This document shows, piece after piece, positions 12,426 through 23,132 of a stretch of DNA of 64,000 nucleotides. Origin of the DNA: Gautieria morchelliformis. Lineage: Eukaryota; Basidiomycota; Agaricomycetes; Gomphales; Gomphaceae. The position numbers and the translations under genes were made by a program. The number at the start of each line of letters is the position of its first letter. Positions within the stretch are counted from its first letter, which is position 1. Below the pieces are notes generated by a model. The model did not search any database, had not been told where the DNA came from, and was given only the letters and a program-made list of their open reading frames with translations. The stretch is from positions 124,001 through 188,000 of the forward strand of contig WHVA01000076.1 in the NCBI GenBank assembly GCA_015179125.1, given 5' to 3'.

Positions 12426-14999
12426 TCACATGGGCGAGGAACGATTTACCCGGAAACAAAATTTGAAAAAGTTTGATATATAAGCGAGTAATACTTTCAA
12501 AAGCGAACGAGACTCAACCGTGAGAGGCGGTGTTGGGGAGGCATCTGGTCCGTCGGTTGGGCATTCGGGGGCGGGTTTTAGGGATGGTGAAGTGCTTGGG
12601 AGGGAGGAAGCATCCTTTAAGGGTATTGAAGGAACACTGACGGGTATTTGCGTAGCCTCCGAAGGAATCTGTGGATGGGCTTCAGGAGACCTTGGATCGG
12701 AACGCTGGATAATGGCAGTCACAACAGTCCCCCACTGTTCCGCGCTCTCGGCTGCTGCTTGTTTGAGTTTCTGAATGGTATCTGCCCTCGGCAGGGCAGC
12801 ACGAGCCGTATCAAAGGGTGAAGATTGCGTCATTGAATCGAAATCCATCGGTGAGGTCGTCAAAAACAATTTCAAAAATCCTACGTCTATGGCTTGGCCA
12901 TTTGGTAGATGAAAGGCGAATGGGACTTCGCCACCTGCCCCGTATCCGACTGTGTGAGTGTATCCAGCGCGAAGCGGAGGGTCAACCCGGTTTATGCCCT
13001 TCTGGGAGAGATAGTAGGGTTCTAAGACGCGTCACCAGCCGTTAGATAGCGCCTAAACAAGGAGACGTTGCTTGTTCTGCTAACCTATACATTGATCGCC
13101 GAGATCGAAATAGAAAAGATACGGATACAAGTCAACCTTGCTGTTGTTCACAATCTTCACCCCATAGAAGTGGTCTTTTTTCACGACCAAATCCACGACC
13201 CCAGTGCGATTCATGTTTTTGTCCGGATTCGCAGGCAGCATGACCAACATACCCAGTTCGTCAAACTTGCCATCGGTCTTATCTAGACGGTAAAATTCTA
13301 GATCGACCAATCCACTGAAACGAGCGTGGTTGGTACGTTTAAAGTGGTGGTTCCAACGTGCTGCCCCACGCAGCACTCTACAAATTATTTCGGGGTCTGC
13401 TTTCACCTCATGCGGCAGCTGCTTGTATCCGTATTGTGTTGCAAGCTGCTCCATCGTAGAAAATACGACGCACTTGCCATCGCTTGTGTCTTTGATGTCT
13501 ACGAGCATCTCAGCATTGTCCACATCCGAGACAATGAATCCAAAGTTCGGCTCATTGGAAGACAGCCCAGCCTGCTGTACGTCTTGGATACTCAGGACAC
13601 GTTCGAATGCTTCTGAAAAATGCACTCGCAGCTCCTGACCGGACCCGCATCGCACCTCACGTGCATAGGCAGGCTTAGGGATTTTGATGGCCGTAATGGT
13701 ATCGATGGGCTCAAGTATGGTGCGAAAAGGGTAGACCTCCGTGGCCCGCATTCTGCAGATGGCGGGATTGTCGGAGACATGGGCGTGGTCTGCATGGATG
13801 GTGAATTCGGAGTCCACCGTGACCCCTTGGGCAGTTCCCGCCTTGAGCTTGTAAGTCTTGTGCGTTTCCTCCACACCGATAAAGCGACGGTCTGCGCCAG
13901 GAAGCTTCGCGTCGAAAAACATGCGGTCTCTATGATACCCTTCGCACTGAGGATTCTGTCTGAAATATGTGTATATCAGATTGTGCTATGGTGGGTGTGT
14001 CTAACGCGTAAGCTAACCTTGGGAGATTGGGAAGCCTGTCCATGAACCCCATATATGTTAATTTGTGAACATCGGCAGTCTTAAGTGTCTGTATGAAAGC
14101 TGTGGTGAAGGCTCCACGTCCAAGCTTGGTATTCTCATACGCAAGCTCCTCAGCGCCACAAGCAGCCAATAAGATATGCGAGCGTAGATTCTGTTCTAGA
14201 AACGCAGTGGGAGTATTCATATTGCGGCCCTTCTCCTCCGGGTATAGATCATTGTCCAGATCTGCAGGCAGCTCGTGCAAGAATCGGGCTACACGCGGTA
14301 CGCGCTCGGGCACATTTTCGTCACCGCGTGTTCCAGACGAAGAGTGACAGCAGTCAAGTACAACAGTCTGAAGACAAAGTTATAACATAGAATAGAAATG
14401 TAGATGAACTTCGGCTGCATAAACTCACAATATTATTGCCCTTTTCCCGCGCCATGTCATTCAGCAAAGCCGCCAAGGTGCGATCTGGAATGGGGGCTAT
14501 TGGGGACTGTGAGGGACCCGCGACATCGACATCTTGTGGCATGAGGACTTGAATCTTAGAGCCAGCCGTCGGCCATCCCGCGGGTGCATTCGCCTCACTC
14601 CCATGTCCTGCGAAGTATATAAAAATGGCATCGTCGCGTTTTATTTCGGGGTTGCTTTTGAGTTTGCGAAATGCCTGGAGGATCCCCTCTCGAGTGGCTG
14701 TCTTGTTGCGCAAGTTGGTGATGTGTCCCTTTGGAACGCTTAGGTGATTTCGTAGAAAGCTGTCCATGTCATCGGCGTCAGCTGTTGCTCCCGAGAGCCT
14801 GGAGACCGTTGCGTAGTCATCAATGCCGATAACTAGTGCGAAGAAGGGCACTTGTCTGGTCGTCATAGTCGTCATACTTGGCCATGGAATCAGAGTAGGG
14901 AAATGGTGGAAGCGGACAGACGAGAACTCACGTTGCATTGTCTGCGATTTCGTCAGTTTCTGTACCCCGGTCCACTGCACGAGCCTTCTCCAGACCCAT
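12426..14999 (-). CDS. caspase-like (peptidase C14, metacaspase-type) protein, copy 1 (778 aa)
   Basis: Exons on the minus strand are 14932-14999, 14429-14876, 14018-14367, 13085-13959 and 12426-13021. They sum to 2,337 nt with an open frame. The caspase p20 fold is plain: QVPFFALVIGIDDY, then IFIYFAGHG with the catalytic His at residue 114, then VVLDCCHSSSGTRG with the catalytic Cys at about residue 179 (aligned with DSCHSG of metacaspases). The p10-like part has HILLAACGAEELAYE and ends RQNPQCEGYHRDR. A roughly 400-residue C-terminal region follows, conserved among agaricomycete C14 proteins, and finally a proline/serine-rich tail of about 110 residues. The predicted activity is cysteine peptidase cleavage after Arg/Lys, as known for metacaspases; the substrate is unknown. 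The start at 14,999 gives the family's expected short leader before the fold. A paralogue lies at 17.6-19.9 kb in the same orientation. Confidence 0.9.
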
Positions 15000-16210
15000 A
15001 CTTGTGAATGGTTCAGTGGTGGTAGAGCTTTCAAGCTATGACCCCTAGGCTGGGTATATGACCATTGGCGGACACAACACAGTACTGCCATTATTGATGT
15101 GGGCATGTCACCGCGCCGGCAAATCCCGTGAATGTACAGCTAGTACTCTTAGGCCCGTTCCAACCATCGATAAGTACGGCGTACGACGTATGTGACTGTA
15201 ATATAAATACAGTACAGAAATTTGACAATAGACGGAGAGATAGGTTGAAACTACGGCGCAGGGATGCTAAAAGATTTGTTGCGAGTGAAGTGCAAGGCGA
15301 AGAAGCTGTGCAGAAGGAGGCAGTGAGCCGTGTTAAAGGAAGTCAGAGCGGTGCTAAATAGCAGCGGGTGAACCCTTGAGGGAAATGCGTACGCTGAAGG
15401 GCCGACATGCCAGACGAGGTGAAGGTACTTACCAGTAGTACTTGTACAGTACAGTCACAACCCAGTCGCTGGAGCACTAGACACTCCAGCCTCGAGAACT
15501 AGGGCGCCAAACCCAAGGCTATGCAGGCTCGCTGAACTCACGAATCCAACATCGTCTTGCTGCATGGACACGAAAAATCTGTCGCAAAATCTGTCGCCGG
15601 ATGGAAACTACCGGCCGCAGTACATGGGTTAGTCAGCTCGAGCTAAGGGTTTTTTCCAACCGTAACACTTCCCGCTGGTGGGTCACGAGTGCGGTAGCGG
15701 CCTCTGGGCGGATGGCTAAAGGCACCGTTCACGCGCACAGACCGTTTACTCCCACTAGGCACAGGCTCAGAAGTAGTGACTCCTAAACAGAACTGGAAGG
15801 GCGAGCGGTCGGGGTAACGGTATCCCCCTGACGAGAGCTTTCGTCGGCTCGAAACCGCTGCCCACCCGTCTCCCCTAGCAACCCTCTTCCCTACCTGGCA
15901 GGAAGCCCAATCTTCGGAGACGGCTGCCCGCGGCAGGTGCAAAGGTTGTGGTCTGCCCAGCGGCGCTCTGTTGGACGCAGCGGCCTGCGGCTTCGCTAGC
16001 AGGCAGCATAGCTAAGGACGCGCTGATCTGTGACGTACAACGGAGAGGGCTGTCACCCAAGGACAAACAGCCTGAGAGACTCGCGCCTCTTGCTGGCAAC
16101 CCCGACGCATAAATCACCTATCGACGTGCAAAGGCTACGACCGAGGATGCCGTGGCCAACCGTAATCTTAGACTCCTTTAACAAAGTTCCCATAGACACC
16201 ATCGACTTTA
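15000..16210. other. no gene recognised (between the two C14 genes)
   Basis: Contains the promoter side of the first C14 gene. Above-average GC at 15,600-16,100 without a recognisable coding family. Nothing else supported. Confidence 0.45.
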
Positions 16211-16273
16211 GAAGCATGTTATATGGGTGGTAAAGGTATTGAATACCTTTACGGCCCGTATAACATGCTTCTA
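16211..16273. repeat. 63-bp quasi-palindrome (inverted duplication)
   Basis: Two 31-nt arms meet with a single base between them: 16,211-16,241 and 16,243-16,273. The outer 14 nt (AGAAGCATGTTATA) and inner 11 nt (GTAAAGGTATT) are perfect, with a few mismatches between. The right arm is the native coding sequence of the neighbouring gene fragment (YGPYNMLL); the left arm looks like its inverted copy. Confidence 0.9.
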
Positions 16274-16729
16274 AATCACCTCGTTCCCCAGGACGAACGC
16301 TTCGAGATTTCTCCGCAATGCGGCATACCTGGATATTGTCCAGATGCTGTTGACTTCACGATGATCTATTTGGTCACGCGGCACGAGATTCCGGTGTTTT
16401 TTCTCGAAATAAAGCCGAGAGGTCATCTCAGGAGCGCACCGCTGAGGAATCAGGCCGATTCCCAGATGCGCGATCACATTGCTATCTTGCGCCATAAGCT
16501 CAGGATCCCTAAGCTTTACGGGATCTCTGCCATGGCTACAGGGCTCTCTGTATACGAGTTTCACTCTCAAAATAAGTCGCTTACTCCAAAGTAGGGAGAG
16601 CAGCACGATATTGTTCCCGACTTCGCTCCAGCGGAAAACTGGAACTACGACGTACTGCAACCGGAGGGTGAAGCCAAGCTGCGAGAGATAGTGAAGCATG
16701 TCAAAGAAATGTGCGGTTTGCCCGTTTGA
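16235..16729 (+). pseudogene. fragment of a PD-(D/E)XK nuclease-like basidiomycete protein
   Basis: The frame encodes YGPYNMLLNHLVPQDERF, then a block with D-A-V-D-F followed about 20 residues on by VFFLEIKPRGH, then QMRDHIAIL and a leucine-rich end. The D...E-x-K pattern in a beta-strand context resembles the PD-(D/E)XK nuclease core, and I recall this 'FFLEIKP' family as numerous in agaricomycete genomes. TAG at 16,592-16,594 interrupts it, and the same frame continues (HDIVPDF, then EMCGLPV) to TGA at 16,727-16,729. The 5' end is lost at the palindrome. It is therefore a truncated, nonsense-bearing copy. Function and activity are inference. Confidence 0.6.
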
Positions 16730-17626
16730 ACCTTCCCTGGTCAACCGGTGAGTCGCTCCCACCTCCTTTAAGCGTCCAATGCGTTATCAGACATTCCAGC
16801 ATTAGCACTATGGCAAGAGGGAAAAAAAAAACAGCACCCTTTCTTTCACAGCTGAACTGCTCCTCATTTGAAAATTTCCTCTTTCCGACGCCCCTTTTGT
16901 GTTTCATTCAAAGCCAATCATCCCTCCTTCCAAAGCCGTTTCCCGTCTCTCCAGAGATTTCAACACCAGCTGTCCCTTGTTCCAAACCAGTTGGCCCTTC
17001 CCATTCTATACCTGTGATCCTGACTGAATCTTGTTCTGTTGAATGTGTCTTGTCATATGTAGTGCCATACAGTCTTCCGTGCAACTCCTAACCATTGTCT
17101 GAACAACCTGGATGAATAGTGCCGAATCTCAATCACATATACTTAATATCCGCCCGTGATACAACGTACCTGGGTATTGCCTGCTCTTATGACATTGGGA
17201 CCTAAAAATACAGCCCAGTCGATTAACAAAGAGGATTGTATATCAATTTTATAATTAAAAAGTTGACATAGAAGCATGCCACTGGATTTGGGAATAAGGC
17301 AATACATAGATCCAGGCCGGGAATACGGGAGAGGTTGAGGAGACTGGCCCTCGTTCGGAAGTTAGTCAAGGAAATCGGTAGGTGTCACTACTCTGCTTTT
17401 CTTGTGTAATATCCAACATAAACTTCTTCAATCCGCTAATTCGCAAAATTCCGTATCAGAGTCGTCGAAGGGTCTCGCCGAAAACATTACGTATAACTTA
17501 TGGAAAGTATCTTACGTGACTACATGCAAGTGAGCAAACAACTCTATTAGAAGTCTTAATAGACGACACTTACCGTCTTACTACGTAGGTCAATTTCTGA
17601 CGGCGGTCTTGATCCAAGGACTTTTA
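16730..17626. other. no gene recognised
   Basis: Short frames only, AT-rich in places (17,130-17,280). Nothing recognised. Confidence 0.45.
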
Positions 17627-19938
17627 TTACGAACTTGAACGTTGGATAACTGTGGCCACGACCGTTCCCCACTGTTGAGCGTTCCCGCGTCTTTGCACGG
17701 TCTGAATAACGTCATTCCTTGGCATTGCACCACGAGCCATACCAAAGGGCGTGGGTTGGCTCAATGAATCGAAGTCTGCCGGTGAGGTCGTCAAAAATAG
17801 TTTCAAAAATCCTATGTCTACGGCTTGGCCATCCTGTAGACGATAGGCGAATGGGACTTCACCACCTGCCCCGTACCCGACTGTATGACTGCATCCAGCG
17901 CGAAGTGGAGGGTCAACCCAGTTTGTGCCCTTCTGGGATAGATAATAGGGTTCTACGACGTGTCACAAGCCGTTAGATATCAGCTGAACAAAGAGACGTT
18001 GCCGTTCTACTGACCGATATATTGATCGCCGAGATCGAAATAGAAAAGATACGGATACAAGTCAACCTTGCTGTTGTTCACAATCTTCACCCCATAGAAG
18101 TGGTCTTCTCTCGCGACCAAATCCACGATCCCAGAGCGATTCATGTTTTCGTCCGGATTCACAGGCAGCATACCCGGTTCGTTAAACTGGCCATGTGTAT
18201 CATCTAGACGGTAAAATTCTAGATCGACCAAACCACTGAAACGAGCGTGGTTGGTACGTTTAAAGTGGTAGTGCCAACGTGCTGCCCCACGCAGCACTCT
18301 ACAAATTATTTCGGGGTCTGCTTTCACCTCATGCGGCAGCTGCTTGTATCCGTATTGTGTTGCAAGCTGCTCCCTTGTAGAAAATATGACGAACTTGCCA
18401 TCGTTTGTGTCTTTGATGTCCACGAGCATCTCAGCGTTGTCCACATCCGAGACAATGAATCCGAAGTTGGGCTCATTGGAAGACAGCCCAGCCTGCTGTA
18501 CGTCTTGGATACTCAGGACACGTTCGAATGCTTCTGAAAAATGCACTCGCAGCTCCTGACCGGACCCGCATCGCACCTCACGTGCATAGGCAGGCTTAGG
18601 GATTTTGATGGCCGTAATGGTGTCGATGGGCTCAAGTATGGTGCGAAACGGGCCGACCTCCTTGGCCCGCATTCTGCAGATGGCGGGATTGTCGGAGACA
18701 TCGGTGTGGTCGGCATGGATGGTGTATTCAGAGTCCACGGTGACCCCTTGGGCGGTCCCCGCCTTGAGCTTGTAAGTCTTGTGCGTTTCAAACTCCACAC
18801 CGATAAAGCGACGGTCTGCGCCAGGAAGCTTCGCGTCGAAAAACATGCGGTCTCTGTGATACCCTTCGCATTGAGGATTCTGGCTGAAAATATGTGTATG
18901 TCAGATTGTGCTATGGTGGGTGTGTCTAACGCGTAAGCTAACCTTGGGAGATTTGGAAGTCTGTCCATGAACCCCATATATGTTAATTTGTGAACGTCAG
19001 CAGTCTTAAGTGTCTGTATGAAAGCTGTGGTGAAGGCTCCACGTCCAAGCCTGGTATTCTCATAAGCAAGCTCGTCAGCGCCACAAGCCGCCAATAGGAT
19101 ATGCGAGCGTAGATTCTGTGTTAGAAACGGGGTGGGAGTGTTCATACCACGGCCTGCCTCCTCCTCCGAGTCACCATGAAACTCCTTGTCCAGATATCTA
19201 GGCAGCTCCTGTGAAAGCCTGGCTACACGTGCTACACGCTCGGCATTTTCGTTGCCGCGTGTTCCAGACGAAGAGTGACAACAGTCAAGTACAACCGTCT
19301 GAGGACAAAGTTATGACTCCAGAATAGTAATGTATAGGTGATTCTGCTGCATAAACTCACAATATTATTGCCCTTTTCCCCCGCCAACTCATTCAGCAAG
19401 GCTGCCAAGGTGCGATCTGGAATGGGGGCTATTGGGGACTGTGAGGGACCCACGACGTTGACATCTTGTGGCATGAGGACTTGGATTTTAGAACCAGCCG
19501 TCGGCCATCCCGCGGGTGCATCCGCCTCACCCCCATGTCCTGCGAAGTATATAAAAATGGCATCGTCGCGTTTTATTTCGGGGTTGCTCTTGAGTTTGCG
19601 AAATGCTTCGAGGATCCTTTCTCGAGTGGCCTTCTCGTTGCGCAAGTTGGTGATATGTCCCTTTGGAACGTTTAGATGACGTCGTAGAAATTCATCCATG
19701 TTGTCTGCGTCCGCTGTTGCCCCTGTGAGCTTGGGGACAAGTTTTTCGTAGTCGTCAATACCGATAACTAGCGCAAAGAAGGGCACTTGTCTGCTACTAC
19801 AACGCCCACGGGGTCTGGGTAGGAAATTTGTGGAAGTGGACGGACGGGAACTCACGCTGCACCGTGAGTAACATTAACATCGTTATAAATGTCTGGATCC
19901 GGGACTACAGTGGCACGGCGTCGCATATTGGTGGTCAT
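17627..19938 (-). CDS. caspase-like (peptidase C14, metacaspase-type) protein, copy 2 (688 aa)
   Basis: Exons on the minus strand are 19856-19938, 19361-19793, 18943-19298, 18015-18883 and 17627-17952, summing to 2,067 nt in frame. All four intron positions match copy 1, so this is a tandem paralogue. The catalytic pair is present: YFAGHGGEADAP and VVLDCCHSSSGTRG. The middle and C-terminal regions are nearly identical to copy 1. Copy 2 differs in its N-terminal leader (MTTNMRRRATVV), in the loop after the catalytic Cys (acidic, DSEEEAGR), and by lacking the proline-rich tail: it stops soon after VIQRSSS. Two stops in a row (TAA TAA) end the frame. Presumably both act in the cytosol or nucleus, since no signal peptide is seen. 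Divergence is concentrated outside the core, which suggests both copies are still under selection. Confidence 0.9.
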
Positions 19939-20209
19939 AGCTCGAGCCAAGGGTGACTGCAAGAGATAACTGAATATAGGGAGTCATTCGGCGCCATTCA
20001 TACTACTTAGGCAGCATAGCAAGATATTTCAAATCTGGCACTGAGATTCGTACGCTAGATCCGTCTTGTCTCTTACGTACGTAACGAGCACTTGATTAAC
20101 TGCCCAAATATGGTCCACAAGGTTTACCCTTTAAGTTTCTCGGGCCCGGCCGCTGCTCTTTGATTGGCGCGTTACGGACACCCGAAGCCTCTCAAACTGT
20201 AGACTGTAA

Positions 20210-22577
20210 ATGGTGCAAGTCAAGAACAAAGTTTGTCTAATGTGTGTATCTTTTTCTCTGACTGGCCTTCCGCGTAATGAAACATGTACTTCTGCAGTGT
20301 CCACGATGGATGGGGAATCGCCCCTGATACGGAGCAGAAGGGAGACGCGATCCGTGCAGCAGATACCTCAAACATGGATATGCTTGCGAAGGAGTATGCC
20401 TCTCGGAAGCTGGCAGCGCACGGTATCGCAGTGGGGTTGAGTGAGGGATTGATGGGTAACTCAGAAGTGGGGTGAGTCTTGGGCCTAGGAAATATTATCG
20501 TTGGATGTCCTTATTATTTTCTTGCAGGCATCTTAATATTGGCGCAGGCCGAATCGTCTGGCAGGACATAGTCCGTATTGATCAGTCCATCAAAAAGCGA
20601 ACCTTCCATAAGGCTGACAACATTGTGGCCTCATTCAAACGTGCGAAAAATGGGAATGGGAGACTTCACTTGCTAGGGCTTGTACGTGTCATGTTTCATA
20701 TCTATCATATTTCCAGACCATCAACTTTGAAAGGTCTCTGACGGCGGTGTCCACTCTCATATTCGCCATCTCTTTGCACTTCTTGAGACCGCCAAGGAAA
20801 TTGGTGTCCCTCATGTTTACATCCACTTCTTCGCTGATGGTAAGTACCACCAATCTGGTGGCCGAGTATACGTTTAGATTGCGTAGGTCGCGACACTGCA
20901 CCGAGGAGTGCTGCCGGATATGCAAAAGAGCTCAGTGACTTTATCGAGAAAGAGAAAATTGGCGAACTTGGTGATTCTTTGTACTCCTCGAGTCTTTTTC
21001 GCGACCTGATCGTTGGATCCATACCAATTACCAAATTAGCTACAGTGGTAGGTAGATACTACGCCATGGATCGCGATAAGCGTTGGGAACGCGTTAAAGT
21101 CGCTGTTGATGCTCTTACGACTGGCGAGGGTCAGTTCAGTTGTGATCTCACTATTTCTTTATCATTTACCTCAGGAATTGGCATTAATATGATACAGGCG
21201 AGGCTGTCAAGACTACTAGCGACGCTGTTTCGAAAATTGAAGAGCGATACGAAGTGGACGAGACTGATGAATTCCTGAAACCAATCATCGTTGGAGAAAA
21301 TGGCCGCATTAAAGGTTTGTTTAAGCGTACCTCCTGTATTTTTTCTTCATCTTGTTTACCTCCCAAAAAATATCTTAGCGGGAGACACGCTTTTTTTTTT
21401 CAACTATCGCTCGGACCGTATGCGTGAGATTGTCAGCTTGTTCGGCCTGCCTGAAAGGCCTATAGAACTATCTATCCCGGAAGACATTGTGCGTAATATT
21501 CGAGCGATGCCGTCTTAAACCCTGTGCTTGCAAGGTTGATTATTTTGCTTTATTAGCACATTTCCACTATGTCAAGGTACAAATCCGAGTTCCCCTTCCC
21601 GGTCGCATTCCCACCACAAGCGATGACAAACGTCCTCGCTGAGTGGCTCTCGAAGGAAGGAATTAAGCAAGCACATCTTGCTGGTATGTGTTCTTATTTT
21701 ATTGTTATTCAAAAAAAATTTTTTATTCATTTCGCCCCGGCAACGAATGGCATTTCATATTTCAGAAACAGAGAAGTATGCGCACGTAACCTTTTTCTTT
21801 AATGGTGGGGTGGAGAAACAATATGAAGGTGAAGAGCGTCACATGATACCTTCTCCTAAAGTATGTGTTACATCTTACTAATGCCCACGTACTAACGGCC
21901 AGTCAGGTAGCGACGTATGACCAACAGCCAGAAATGAGCGCACAGGGTGTCGCAGACCAGGTCGCTGAGGTCGTCAAGACCGGCAAATTCGAATTCGTTA
22001 TGTGCAATTTCGCACCCCCCGACATGGTTGGCCTTATTCCTGCTTATCATGATATTCACATCCCTATTCCCATCGTTTATGATATAGGTGGGGCACACGG
22101 GTATATATGATGCGGCGGTGAAAGCCATCACTGCAACAGATGTAGCCGTGGGCACGATATATAAGGCGTGTCAAGAGGCGGGATATGTCCTGCTTGTTAC
22201 AGCAGATCATGGGAACGCAGAACAGATGATCAACGCTGAGACAGGCGCACCTCACACGGCGCACACAACCAACCCAGTGCCGTTCATTATCGCAGGTCCC
22301 AAGGGTAAAGGCGATGATAAAGACATCGTGTTTAGTGAGGACGTAGATGGCGAAGACCCAGGAGCCCTGGCCGACGTGGCTCCAACAATTCTGGAAATTT
22401 TGGTGAGAATCGGCCTATCATCAGTATGGGCCACTGCTGACGCTGTTATCTGGTTTGCCTAGGGTCTTCCGCAACCCGATGGTGAGATAGCCTTTAATTC
22501 ATGCCGAATAAAATTCTCACCGTCAGTCAATAGAAATGTCTGGAAGATCCCTTCTTGTCAAATCCGAATCCAAATAA
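20210..22577 (+). CDS. gpmI: 2,3-bisphosphoglycerate-independent phosphoglycerate mutase (528 aa)
   Basis: Interconverts 3- and 2-phosphoglycerate in glycolysis and gluconeogenesis, using two Mn ions. Fourteen exons are read: 20210-20241, 20298-20471, 20528-20681, 20734-20839, 20887-20970, 21040-21129, 21198-21314, 21379-21488, 21557-21683, 21766-21860, 21907-22026, 22088-22402, 22463-22481, 22534-22577. They sum to 1,587 nt, and 528 residues is a usual length. Metal and catalytic residues are in place: HDGWG (D14), GNSEVGH (phospho-Ser 66), [40 protein letters not shown] (D443, H444) and HTTNPVPF. The protein ends [12 protein letters not shown]. The 19-nt thirteenth exon is real, since it alone joins EIL-GLPQPD to EMSGRS. 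No defect is seen, so this is a functional housekeeping gene, transcribed divergently from the second C14 gene across 271 bp. Confidence 0.96.
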
Positions 22578-23132
22578 ACATCGAGCACGTAGAAGTCTCA
22601 CTTTGCTGTAGTTTGTACTCGAATGCCTTAGATTTTCATGTTACTTCCTCGCTTATGGCATATCCAAAGTATGCTTCGCCTTGCACTCTTATACATTTAT
22701 TTAGAACATAATGCTGATAAGTATCTCCTTGTGGTCGGCCTAACTGCAGGTAAATCGCACCATGCACGCCTACGCCTGCGGGCTGTGACAGTGGACACCA
22801 AAACATCTGTGTAACACAATTTGTTCCATAGCATTCCGTGGCCACCCACTCCATGCAAAGTATCCCTACGGTTTCGATGCCCCAGAACGAAGCGGTCAGA
22901 CGCTGAGTTGGCAAGTATTCACTTCACACAGTATTAATGCTCAACTAATTCTACAACCGTCGACGTCCTCGTACTACTTATTATGCACCAAGACTTGGTC
23001 AGAAGTGGCATGCCTTGGGTGCCACGCATGGCTCGAAGAGCCTGTCGAAGCTATACATGCCCTATTGATTATATTTAAGTATCATAGTAAGCGAATCAAC
23101 AGATACTAATATAGTGAGTGTCCTTTTCAACA
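22578..23132. other. intergenic, convergent gene ends
   Basis: Separates the mutase from the convergent G-alpha-like gene. No gene is recognised. Confidence 0.5.
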
